Part shown: positions 48,117 through 59,600 of the stretch, piece after piece
Numbering within the stretch: position 1 is the first letter of the stretch
Layout of the letters: each line of letters opens with the position of its first letter
Source of the DNA: Hydractinia symbiolongicarpus
Lineage: Eukaryota > Cnidaria > Hydrozoa > Anthoathecata > Hydractiniidae
NCBI RefSeq assembly: GCF_029227915.1
Contig: NC_079879.1
Coordinates: forward strand, 17,360,001 to 17,424,000
DNA: 64,000 nucleotides
Direction of reading: 5' to 3'
Translations under genes and position numbers: made by a program
The notes under the pieces: model-generated
Told to the model about the DNA's origin: nothing
Database searches by the model: none
What the model saw: only the letters and a program-made list of their open reading frames with translations

Positions 48117-49392
48117 CATATATGTGACTCTCCAGAGGAATTTGATAACAAACACTTACCTTTTAACGTTACATCGCTACGAAGAACAAAAGAAATAACG
48201 CTAATTAACGCTAGAAAAAGTTCACTTTAACATTATAGCGCTAACATCAGATAACACTGCAGTGTTGATTATCATTGCAAAATAGCGCTAATGTTGGCTA
48301 ATAACGTTAATAGCGCTAAATTAACGTTAAAAGCGTTAAAAGCGTTAATATAATTTAACATTGTCTACATATTCTGAAGCTTAAAAAATTTTTTTAAAAA
48401 AAATAATAGGGCCAAGTTGTGACTTATAGAAGGATTGATCTTTGTGGCGCATTTACTTTGTGGTAGAAAACTGGTTGACGTTTTGAATCAGGAACCCCAA
48501 ACACGATGATCAAGCTGGTATAGCAAAACTCTTAATCATAACTTCTTTTTCCACATGTCCGAAATAGTATGCATGACTATACTGTTATTTTCATAAATTT
48601 ATTGCTTATTTTTCAGATCATCACAAGTGTATAGGCAAAAATATGCTTTGTTTTCAAATTAAAAAAAAATCTTTATCCATGTGACTTAAAAAAAATTATA
48701 CCCGATGTGGGTTTCGTTTTTAAAATTGTTTGAATAAAATTCATTAAATTCGGACCTGCTATGGTTTCCAATTATTTTGTCAAATGAAGAAATTAGCTAC
48801 AATTAAATCCATGATAAAATGTCTGTTCTGCCTGTAAGTGCAGTTTTGCAGACTTGCTTAATCCGTTGTTGCCGTTCACCTCCGCATTAGTTAAAAACCG
48901 CATGGCTGGATTTTTGTCTACGTAGTTTTTTTTAACTAAGTCAGGATGGTCAGGTCGGCTATGAATAGGCTTGCTCATGGATTAAAAGGACCATGACTAT
49001 TCAATAATTTTGAGATCTAAAAGTGTGTGATCAAGACGGAAATTTATCGGACGTTTTGTCCGAAGAAAGTTCGAAACGAGCTACGGGCAGTCAGTCTTGC
49101 AGGAAAGGTCTCAGCTCTGTTCGTATTATTTGACATTCGCTGAAAAACAAATTTTGCTGGCACAGGGAAAGTCAAAATGGCATACTCACGCTTTTTAACG
49201 TTAACAGTGCTATTCTAACGCTAATTATTACTATCATCGTCTTAACGTTATTATCATTACAAAAAAATTGTATTATCGTTATTAACGTTATAGCGTTAAA
49301 TGTTAGCACTAAAGCTAACATATTAGCGCTTTAAATGCTAATTAACGCTAAGCGTTTGTTATCAAATTCCCCTGGACAGTCACATATAAACA
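48117..49392. mobile_element. 1.27-kb TIR element with AACGCTA/AACGTTA subterminal repeats
   Basis: Ends are inverted: TATGTGACTCTCCAGAGGAA on the left and the inverse of TATGTGACTGTCCAGGGGAA on the right, continuing TTTGATAACAAAC for about 36 bp. Just inside both ends are clusters of TTAACGTTA and AACGCTAATTAACGCTA. The interior has a 61-codon minus-strand frame (48793-48978, MSKPIHSRPDHPD) of doubtful meaning and no transposase. A non-autonomous DNA transposon, superfamily unknown. Confidence 0.7.
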
Positions 49393-49615
49393 CATAGAAA
49401 CAAAACAAACTTTTTTTATATAAAAATAGGTTACAAAGATTAACCGATTGCAAACTATGTAATGTGTAATGAAATTATAAAACAAGTGCATACAAAGACA
49501 ACACATACTGTTTTAGTTTTGAAAATACTAATTTTGTTTCAAGTAAAATTGCTACTAATAAAATTGCTACAAAATAAACTTGCAATGCTATTTCAAACTT
49601 TTTGCGAAGTAATTG

Positions 49616-49648
49616 ACCTTCGCGAGCGAAGCGAGCGAAGCGAAATTG
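49616..49648 (+). repeat. GCGAGCGAA short tandem repeat
   Basis: GCGAGCGAAGCGAGCGAAGC, period 9-10, in AT-rich surroundings. Confidence 0.6.
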
Positions 49649-50316
49649 TGGAGCACGTTTGCTACGCGAAGTATACCAAGAGAATTATTGAGATTCTCAA
49701 AATTTCGGTAGAAAAAAAATCATATAAAATCAGCTTAAGGAGATATGACTGATATTTTTTCAATAAGAGGTAGGTTATTTTTTTGTCTAATAGAACAAAT
49801 AAGTTTGGACCAAGCAGCTGTTATAAATGTTAGCTAAAAATGCCAATAAATAGGCTTTGTACCCCCCTACCCCCCGTCTTTCGTACCCCCCCCCCCGTTA
49901 TTTCCCGATTTTCCGTTTGCCGGAAGCGAGAGACTGGGAAGTACACTTAGAGTGAATTACGGTCACAGTTTTGTATCTCAAATTTTCAGCCTTCTGATTG
50001 GCTAGAGATGCCGTACGGGTTGTGGTGTACGTAACGTCCGTGAAAGTAAAAAGGCAAACAAAGATGGCAGATAATAATTTAGCCTCTGATCGTAAGTATT
50101 CAAATGAGATTCGGCTTCCGTAAATTTCCTCTTTCGATTTCGTAAACAAATGTGAACGGACGCGAAGTGCCAAGTGCTCGAGTAGACACGTTTAGGTATC
50201 TTTTGTATTGATACATAGCTAAGTGACATAAACTAAATGAGTTTATAGTGCTGGTGTTAGGTTAGGATAATTCCTCTAGTGTTAATTCCTTTTACTAATT
50301 ATTCGGTTTAAGAATA

Positions 50317-51408
50317 ATGCAACAAGAAAGCGACGATCCCATGCTCCCACAGCACAGCCAAAATGGCGACCATGACTTCACCTTACAGGACCCCGAACAC
50401 CCTGTTTCTATCCCTGTGGACTGCACAGGTATCGTAGACCAAGTCGTATCCATCGTATCCGAGCGACAGAAGGCCGAACTACGTCGGATACACGACACAC
50501 TAGCCAACATGAACACCTTTATGGCAAGACTTAGCCACCTGACAGAACCTATTGCCCCAGAGGGGACCCGGTCTAGTCTTAATCCTAGCCCCAATGTTCC
50601 AGATGGAACTCTGGCTAGCCAATCCAGTACCCAACAGGAGGAAGAAAGAATATCTATCACTGGTTCAAACCTCTGGTTTAGATCCACGCGCTCAGAATCG
50701 CCTTCTTCCAAAGATGAAGCACCAGAGCATTCTAAAAAGGGTACCAAAGAGCCAGCCCAAGAGTACTGGCAACAGTCCACTGATGACTATGAAGAGGAAA
50801 GCAAGGCCTCGGGACCAGAAGTCACGTCATCAGTGGCATGTGCCGCCAAAGTGTTTTGGCAAAAAAGGCTCAAGGGCGATGTTCTCAAGCGGAAGTTAGA
50901 AACGGCAGCAATTCCATCGAACTGCAACTTTCTACTCCCAAAGAGAACAAACACCGAAATTTGGAAAACACTTTCCAATTTTCACAAGTCCACTGACGTA
51001 AAGATGCAGGACATCCAAAACATGCACTCAGCGTAGGTTGCTATGCTTCTGAAAGCTTCATCTACGTTGGTGGAGAAATTCGGTGATGCCAACGCAGACA
51101 CAAAGGGTCCGTTAAACGACCTTAAGGACGCCATGAACCTCGCTGGTAAGACCTCCCAGCTGCTAAATCAGGTCAGGCGAGACTTAATTAAGCCTTCCTT
51201 GCCAAAAGAGTACGTAGCCTTAGCTACGGAAGTGGAAGAGGATTCCGAATGGCTGTTTGGTTCCTCCGTCTGCGAAAGGCTTGAGAAGCTGAAAAAGGCA
51301 GTGGAAAGACATAACTACCGATGGGGAGATCCTCCAGACCGTGTCTGGTTTGCAAATTCCAGTAAACGGGATGCCCCAAACCACATATCGGACATACCCC
51401 CTAGATAG
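50317..51408 (+). pseudogene. DIRS gag-like protein, one internal TAG
   Basis: ATG at 50317. The N-terminal part is polar with a helix (VDQVVSIVSERQKAELRRI), then Ser/Glu-rich; the second half holds LPKRTNTEIWKTLSN and, after a TAG at 51034-51036 in the same frame, LLKASSTLVEKFGD and WLFGSSVCERLEKLKKAV. The frame ends at 51408 and overlaps the RT frame by about 70 bases (+1 shift). Gag-like assignment is by position and family resemblance. Confidence 0.65.
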
Positions 51409-52858
51409 AAAAAAGAAACTCTTCATTGACGAAGAAATACAAAGCCTTTTGGGGAAAGGTGTAATAAGGTTGAGCAGTCGCGAACCAGGCAACCTTATCT
51501 CACTCATATTCGTCACAGAGAAATCAGACGGTGGGTTCAGGCTCATCCTAAACCTCAAAAAACTCAACGTACACATTGAGAAAAGAAAGTTTAAGATGCA
51601 TACCTTAACGTCCATTCTCCGATTAATCCAAAAGGACATGTATCCGGCAAAACTTGATATCCAGGATGCATACTATAGCATACCAATACACAAAGAAAGC
51701 CAGAAGCTCCTACAATTCGAACATGAGGGTAAGGTATACGTGTTCCTGGTACTCCCCTTCGGCTATACAGAAGGACCTCTAAAATTCACCAAGATAATGA
51801 AACAACCCTTATCTAAATTAAGGAAGGAACAGGTCACCATTGCTGACTACATTGACGACTCACTATGAACGTCAGTAAACAACAGTGCTGCAATAACGTA
51901 CACAAAACCGTTGTTTTGTTAGATTCACTGGGATTTACGGTCCACCCAGACAAATCCAAGTTTGAACCAAAACAAGTTTTGGAATTCCTTGGATTCGTCA
52001 TCGATACAGTGAATATGACCGTCGCTCTCACCCCCAAAAAGAAGGCAGCCATAATCGATCTGTGTCAAGCTGTGACACAGAGAGAGAAGATAACAATAAG
52101 AACTCTAGCGCGATTAATTGGTAAGTTTACCAGCAGCCTCATTGGGGTACCACACGGTAGACTCTACTATAGATCTACCGAAAGACTAAAAATTGAGTCC
52201 TTAAAAAAGAGCGCCGGAAACTTTGATGTGCAGATCACATTAACCCCTATTGCCATGGGTGACATATCTTGGTGGAAGAATAATTTATGGGGTAGCATAT
52301 CCCCAATAGTTGGAGGCAACCCTCAGGTCATTATATCCATGGATGCCTCAACAAGAGGTTGGGCGGCGTCAATGACACAAACCCACACAGGGGGTGAGTT
52401 TTCATCTCTGGAGCAGGAACACCACATAAATGTCCTAGAACTAATGGCAGCATTCTTTGGACAAAGAGCCTGCTCTTTGCAACCATACTGCAAACACTAC
52501 CATATTGCTAAAAATGGATAACACTGCAGCAGTAGCCTGTGTAAACAAAATGAGTAGCGTAAAATCTATCCCAATGGATAAGATTACACATAGCATTTGG
52601 GAATGGGCAATAAGCAAAAATAATTGGATAGTCGCTACACATCTTCCTGGCATTCTTAACGTAGAAGCAGACAGAGATTCGCGACAACAGGAGACAAGAA
52701 CAGAATGGATGTTAAACAAATCAACATTCCGCTATGCACTGAACGAACTGGACTTCCGTCCAGAAACAGACCTCTTCGTGAGTAGAATAAACACGCAGTT
52801 ACCTGCCACAATATCTCGTTTTATGCCTTTCCACCCTTCGCCTGCCTTCCCCAGGTAA
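51341..52858 (+). pseudogene. DIRS reverse transcriptase and RNase H, broken
   Basis: RT blocks: SLLGKGVIRLSSREPG, GGFRLILNLKKLN, KLDIQDAYYSIPI and the YIDD catalytic core at about 51847. A stop after YIDDSL (51866) and a frame change lead to the thumb (TVHPDKSKFEP, LEFLGFVIDTVNMTV). RNase H starts with ISMDASTRGWAAS (about 52330), the second frame change is near 52500, then MDNTAAVACVNK and THLPGILNVEADRDSR. The RNase H order and LNVEAD motif are those of DIRS rather than Gypsy elements. Confidence 0.8.
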
Positions 52859-53054
52859 TTCAAAAGATCCATAGTGATAAGGCAGTAGGTATCCTGGTAG
52901 TTCCGGACTGGCCTAACCAACCATGGTTCACAGGGTATTCTGAACTAATCATTAAGGAAATTCTTGTGTTACCTAGAATGGACCTATTACTGCTTCGACA
53001 GCAACCAAGTGTCTTTCATCCACTGCACCCAAATCTTAGTCTTCGGATAGCAAT

Positions 53055-54028
53055 TGTCTCAGGGAGGCAATAAACCTAAAACAGTCATGTTCTGACGATC
53101 TTAAACAACTGCTCACTGCATCGTGGTCAGAAAAAACCCAATATAATCTCTATTTAAGGAAATGGCTGAAGTTTTGTAAAAGTGAAAAAATGCCAGAACC
53201 TTATGGGGCTAGTCATAAACAAGGTATGGACTTCCTTGCTTTCCTTGTCCACGTAGAAAAGGCAAGTTATGGATACATCGCAGCGGCAAGGTCAGCCTGT
53301 CAGCTGCATTACCAAAGGATGCAGGAACAAGCTTTGGTAAAGAACGAGGACGTTAGCAGACTAATCAAGGGAGTTTTCAAGCTACGTTCTTCCCTACCAA
53401 AACACACTGTGATATATGACCCTGATGTAATATTAAACTATATGACAACCTTGCCTGGTACCAGCACCTGGAGTTAGAGTTACTAACGAAAAAACTAGCC
53501 ACCTTGTTGTGTCTCCTGAGTGGCCAGAGAGCCCAGACAATAGGTGCCCTAAAGGTTAACTTTTGTCATCGATCTTCAGATAGGTACACTTTCTACATCT
53601 CTACAATCATGAAGACAACAAAACCAGGCAAACATCAGGAACCTCTGCAATTTGAGAAGTACCACCTCGATAACCGGATATGTATAGTCCACTGCCTAGA
53701 TGAATACCTGAGGAGGACAGACCTTATACGAGAGAACCTTGAAAACCAACCAAGGGAACTACTTCTCTCCTATGCATATCCCCATAAACCTATCGGAATC
53801 ACCATTGCAAAATACGTTAAAACTTTCTTAGGCTTGGCTGGCATCGATATTAAGACGTTCAGCACCCATTCTACAAGGAGTGCGTCTACCAGCAAGGCAG
53901 AGGACATAAGCGTACCTATAAAGACAATCACAAAAGCGGCAGGCTGGAGAGGCCTTAGCACGTTTGCAAAACATTACAAATTGCCCATAAGCAAGAACTT
54001 TGGGAACGCACTTCTTAAATGTTTATAA
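53055..54028 (+). pseudogene. DIRS tyrosine recombinase, broken
   Basis: SAM-like N-terminal domain (TQYNLYLRKWLKFCK, then YGYIAAARSACQLHYQ). Catalytic residues: Arg in LLSGQRAQTI (about 53520), H-x-x-R in FSTHSTRSAS (about 53870), GW in AAGWRG and the nucleophile Tyr in FAKHYK (about 53970). The set R, H-x-x-R, Tyr is complete, but a frame change near 53470-53500 separates the halves. It integrates circular cDNA without making target duplications. Confidence 0.8.
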
Positions 54029-54254
54029 ACACATTTACTTGCGTTAGATTCTGTATATATATATATGTAATAGACATGTACCGTTATGGTACATTGTGGC
54101 ATTGCCAGGAGTTATAACAGACAAACCATAAATATGTAGTTCTGTTTAATCATATACTGGTCCTTGCCCAGTTTTTACTGAACTGTTTGTTGAATCCAAA
54201 ATAGGTGGCTTTGAAATCTCATTTGAATACTTACGATCAGAGGCTAAATTATTA

Positions 54255-54494
54255 TTTACAAAATTAGACAAATGAAATGAAGTTTAATTAAAATAATAAT
54301 TTAGCTCTGATCTAAGTATTCAAGTGCCCACCACCACTCCCCTAACACCTTTAGCACTATTATTCACTATTTTGGCCTTCACAATGGGTCTTTGAAGCAG
54401 GAAATTTACGGAAGCCGAATCTCACTTGAATACTTAGATCAGAGCTAAATTATTATTTTAATTAAACTTCATTTCATTTGTCTAATTTTGTAAA
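54255..54494. repeat. Perfect 72-bp inverted repeat at the DIRS right end
   Basis: Arm 54255-54326 is an exact reverse complement of 54423-54494, loop about 96 nt. The arms contain the DIRS terminal sequence in both directions. Confidence 0.8.
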
Positions 54495-54721
54495 AAAGAT
54501 GTAGCGTATCTGCAAAATTCCACTGGCATCAGGCACAAAAAACGCGAAGTAAGCCGTCTATAGCTAACACACCTGAAGATAGGAATGTAAGCCTTTGTTA
54601 TTATCGCCTTTAGCTATAACTTTCTAAGTTGATGAAGCTAAATGTGTCGAGAACTGACCAGCCCATTTAACTTCCAGCACCTTCAAATGGCCCACATCCT
54701 CACATCAGTTAGGTTAACCTA

Positions 54722-55185
54722 TCATCATCATCATCATTCTTGGCTTAACGTCCGTTTTCCATGCTAGCATGGGTTGGACGGGGTATATTAATGACCCTCT
54801 TCAAATCTGATCTGGACTGTGTTAGATCTAAACTCAACTTCCGCTGTATCAAGTCTGTCCTTATAACCTCCTGCCAAGTCTTTCTCAGTCTGCCTCTGGG
54901 CTTTGCCCCAGGAACTATCAAGTCTCTACACTTTCTTACCCAATTATCCTCCTCCATTCTTTCCAAGAGCCCCAGCCAATTCAATCTTCTTATCTGGATA
55001 ACATCTTTAATTCTACGGATACTTATCCTGCTTCTTAGCTCATCTGAACTCTTTCTGTCTCTCAGACTGGCGTTACACATCCACCTAACCATTCTTATAT
55101 CATTCCTTTTTAAAAGGTCAAGATCTTCCTGCTTCACTGCCCATGCCTCACTACCGTACAATATAACACTTCTTACACAGGGCAA
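54722..55185 (-). mobile_element. RTE/BovB-like LINE 3' fragment
   Basis: The minus strand encodes ILYGSEAWAVKQED, MVRWMCNASLRDR, LNWLGLLERMEEDNW and GRLRKTWQEVIRTDL, the typical C-terminal tail, unbroken for 146 codons. It ends downstream in ATGATGATGATGAT (about 54722-54736), the short tandem tail of RTE elements. 5' truncated at about 55185. Confidence 0.75.
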
Positions 55186-55757
55186 TGGTAATATTTACTT
55201 ACACATATGGAATCAACGCCAATATATATCTATATCCATCGACAGCAAAAAGTAATACCAACATCTTGTGGATAGTTCATGTGTATGAAATCTGTACAAT
55301 AAATGAATTTCCAAAATTACTCAAAATTTATGAATTTTTGTACACACGCTATTTAGTAGGTAAAAAAGCGAAACCACAGAGGGCTAAATGAAATGTAAAT
55401 CGTAGATTTTTTAGAGGCAAGATCTAAAAGGCACTGGAATTAATCTTTTTAGTAAATAGTTTTTTTTTGATTTATTTCTATGATTACTTCAATTTTTTGC
55501 TTTTATGTGTTTATTGTGCTTAATGCAAAATCAAAATAATGAGTTGCACAGAAAGTCATTTAAACAATATATACTCTATTTAATTTTTGGACTACTTATT
55601 ATTATTGAGATACAAAAGGGTAGAATCTGAACCGAATAAAGGAAAAAAAGTTTTTGGAACCTAGGGGTCATGGACCTGATCCTCACATTATATAGGATAA
55701 CCTCTATTTGCACATCAATCATTTATATTTTGTTATTTTTGTTTTAGTCTAACATCA

Positions 55758-55872
55758 GGCACCAGTAGGTATGTGTGAATATGCAGTTCGTGATGGAATT
55801 TATTCATTACAACCCGATTGTAAGAAAAACAACCGATTAAAACGTTATGATGGAAGAACAGCAAAATAGCAT
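55758..55872 (+). other. Possible terminal exon, unrecognised
   Basis: After CATCAG, an open frame reads APVGMCEYAVRDGIYSLQ, then PDCKKNNRLKRYDGRTAK and TAG. TTTTGTTTTAG lies a few bases upstream. No upstream exons recognised; the DIRS may lie within its intron. Confidence 0.25.
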
Positions 55873-56693
55873 ATTATAAACATGAAAGTCGTTTTTGTTC
55901 TATGGTAATAGTTGTTGTGATTGTTATAAATATATATATATAAAAATGAGTAAAATTTGAAAAACCAGAAAAAGACGATTGCTGTAATAATATCTCCTAT
56001 ATAATTTGAAAAAAGTCCGTCTGGGTGTGAGGCAAGGTAAATTATATTTTCTACAATTTTCTTTGCCTAAAGAAACATCTTCTAAAACTATGTTCTGTAT
56101 TTTGAAACTTCTTTAATTGTCTAAAACAAATCACATGATAAAAGGAAATAATTTCATTAGCTGGGAATTTTGGCAGTTTTACCCTAATTTTAATTTGCTA
56201 AAGGTTTTTTAAAATGGACTCTTATTATACGAATTTATGTTTTGCGTTTGAATGACGTTTTTATATGTCGAATATCCCAAATAGAAATTACTATCTGCAA
56301 GGAATCTTTTTACTCCTTGATGGTTACTCATGTTTCTAATCAAATATTGGTAGAGCTTAGAGATATTTTATAATTTTGTTGTTTTGTACAACCCATACTC
56401 AATTTATTTTGTTTTGTAATTATCTAAAAAATAGAAAGTAACGAGCTGTGACTATTGAAGACTGTTTACTTTTTGTTCTCATTTTCTTGTAATTTGAGTT
56501 ATTGTCGTGAGTTTTGTGAAAAATAATACCTTAAAATTTTGTTTTATGGTAAAGAAATATTGTACACGAATTCGTTTTTTTATTCTTAACACCAGCAGGT
56601 TTAATGTAGTTATATTTCCGTTTATTAATTCGACCTGTTATCCCCTTTCACAGATACAGTTATTTTTTTAATTTCATAGTTAGTAAGTTAAGT

Positions 56694-59600
56694 ATGGACG
56701 CCATAAGTACGGATGAAGTAGAATATAATGCAATGCTGACATCATTAGAAGAAGTTCCAGAGGTGTTAGTTGAAGACATGGAGGTTGCTTCCAATGTTAT
56801 TATTGACAGTGGTTTAGAAGATACTAATTTCAGTATCACGTCAACAGATCTTGCCAACTCGTGTAGGTGATTAATATACTGTCAACTCCCGAAACTCTAA
56901 ACAACTCGAAATTTTATGACCTCCAACACTAGCGTCGTTATCATGAGTATTCCTTAAAGATAATACTTACCCGTTAACTCTGACCTCGGGTACCTTGCAA
57001 ACCGCTCTTAAGCCTACTCTTAGTTATAATGTTCAGTAAATCGAACTGTTCACTGAGGAAAGTAAAATTTACTAAAACGACGAAAAGAAATTATTGTAAA
57101 CATTTTAAGTGTTAACTTTCCGGTTGGATATAATATATTACATACTTACGCAAAGTTAGTACGCTTTAAGATTATTATGCTAAACTGTATCAAGAATGCA
57201 TTACCATACATAAAATTGAAGCATGTTCCACTCGACAGTAAAAAGATTAGAGTTAGAGGAAGTTGACTGTAGTTTACATTTTCTTCAAAGGAAGCAATAT
57301 ATATATAAATATTTTTCATATTTTCCCACTTCATATCTTGCGACTAAAAGATGGCAGATTTAAGAATGTTGATACATATTGTCAGTAATGTTAACCCATC
57401 GTTCACTACTTTGCTAACGTGACAACAGCTAAACTTTGCGTTGTCACCATATTAAAAGAATTACTGAGTATTGTGTTCTATATCATATTTACCTTGTCAT
57501 ATTTAGCCCATTCAGTGGAGGCAGAGACAGATAAAAAGAAAATCGTATTGGCAAATTTAAATAAATGCCACGAAGCGTTAGATTTGGAGACTTCAATAAC
57601 AACGGCAATGCTTTCATCTTGTTTTAAAGCGAGCAACGCGATAATAAAAGCAGAGGACACTTGCTTGACAATGGCAGCATCTGGTTATTATGATGATGTG
57701 TTTTATTGCTCTGTTTTGCAAATAGAAGTACCAGTTCGAAGAGTTTATGTGTGCCGCCTTTTTGAATCTGGTGGATTTCAAGGGTATTTTCATAACGAAG
57801 GGCAGTGTTTTATTCAGCAACGCTTAGGTTTAACGAATGACCTGTTACCCTACCATGTCTATACAATGGATGATGTCAACATGGAAAAATTCAGATCTAG
57901 AAAATTATACCAAACAATGCGCAATTCTGGTAATTCGTATTAAGTAATCGTTATTATAATCTGGTAGAAGAGTGTTTTAAATTTAAGCTAGAATAAAAGA
58001 AAGTTGCAAGGCTTTTTTTATTTCCCAATCCATTTTAGAAGTTGATGTATCGCTGCAGTTTCTGCGTATCTTGGACGAATGTGCTTTTCTTAACGCATCA
58101 TACTTTCCAATAACCAAGTTGCGATTGCTTTGTCAGATTATTGAAATTAGAAACAAACTTTTGCTCTCGTAAATTATAATTTAAAGAGCCGTATCTTTAT
58201 TTCTTTAGAAAATTGCAACGAAAAAAAGAAGAATGTAACTTCAAGGAATATAAAAGGCAACAAAAATAGTTTTTACAATACTATGAGCTCGATTATGCCA
58301 ACCATACAATCAGAAAAAGTGAAATGTCTATTTGTTTTTGGTATTACGTTGCACAACAGCCAAAAGTTTGAGGCAAATGAAAATAAAATTGAGAATCGGT
58401 ACGTATGTAACCTTGCGCGCATGCGATGAAATGATTATACTGAATTATCCTTCTGTTTCCTATTATTTCTGTGTTTTTTTTTTGTATTTTAGTCACGTTA
58501 TATGCGATAATAAAGAAATTTGTTCAACACTCCAACCTCAAATTGTCAAATATCGTTCCAAGTCAACATTTTCACAAAGCATACGGAGATGTCTCCTTCA
58601 GCAATATCCCTCTGTGATTTCTCTGAACGATCAGTTTTCTATTATTTCATCTTTATCAAACCACCATCGGTGGGACTGGCCTGCTAGTTCCTCACAATTG
58701 AAGTATGAACAACGGTTTTCCACATCTATGAAGTACTATCCCGGGTCACCAAGAAACCGGATCATACAAGCATGGTGTTACAGAAATGACCCAGGAAATA
58801 TAATTGACGCGTGCCTGAACAATTTGTTCGGTTCCAAATGCGAAATTCCGTATTCAAAAAAGAGGTCTGGAGAACCTTATCGGAAACGATATCCTGTTGC
58901 AGTAAGGTCAAAACAAGCGGCAACTATAACACCAGCCATTTATCCAAACTTGGCAGATGATTACGGAACAAATCTTTATAAATATTTCTGTGGTGAATTA
59001 TTCCGTCATAACCGTCTTCACTGGAGATTAAGAAACGAAAATAAACAAGTTGTTGCTATGGGTGGTTACAACAGCTACAGTGGAGACTTTATGGTAACCT
59101 TTTCTTTCTCTTAACGTTCAAATTAATTTCAATTTGTTTAAATTTAGCTGTTTTCAACTCTCTATGTAATCGCTATGTACATTTTTTCAGCTTCTTGCAA
59201 TCATTACATAACAATATACGCCAGACATAGACGGACGGTAACAACAGACACGGTTACGAGCTATTAATTTTTTTCCAACTTTTATTTATACTGATTTTTT
59301 GCCTTAAAATGTTCTCCATCTATAAATAACATTTTAATGTCCGTTATATTTCTCGAATTTTTAGAATTATGAATACGTTCATGTTACTGCGGTAAAAACG
59401 GAAACGACACCGATAATTACATGCCAATGTAAAATCTTTAGTACGTTGCAAGCCTCAATCGATGTTAATCATGGAAATTATGCAAATGCGAGAGAGAGGG
59501 TCACGTGTTGCCATTGTCGCTTAATGAAGGAATTAATGATATTTGTAGATTTTGACGGTTTAAACGAATCAGCGATTATTCCAGAACATATTAACAAACA

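Larger units (their letters stand above)
50071..54500 (+). mobile_element. DIRS-type tyrosine-recombinase retrotransposon
   Basis: Gag-like, RT, RNase H and tyrosine recombinase occur in DIRS order. The terminal sequence AATTTAGCCTCTGATCGTAA (left, 50077) is inverted at 54215-54250 and again, diverged, at 54399-54460. So the ends are inverted repeats with an extra complementary copy, as in DIRS elements, not LTRs. One stop and several frame changes make it defective. Confidence 0.85.

Noticed and set aside
54761-55255. Plus-strand 164-codon open frame
   Set aside because: It is the shadow of the RTE C-terminal frame on the other strand.
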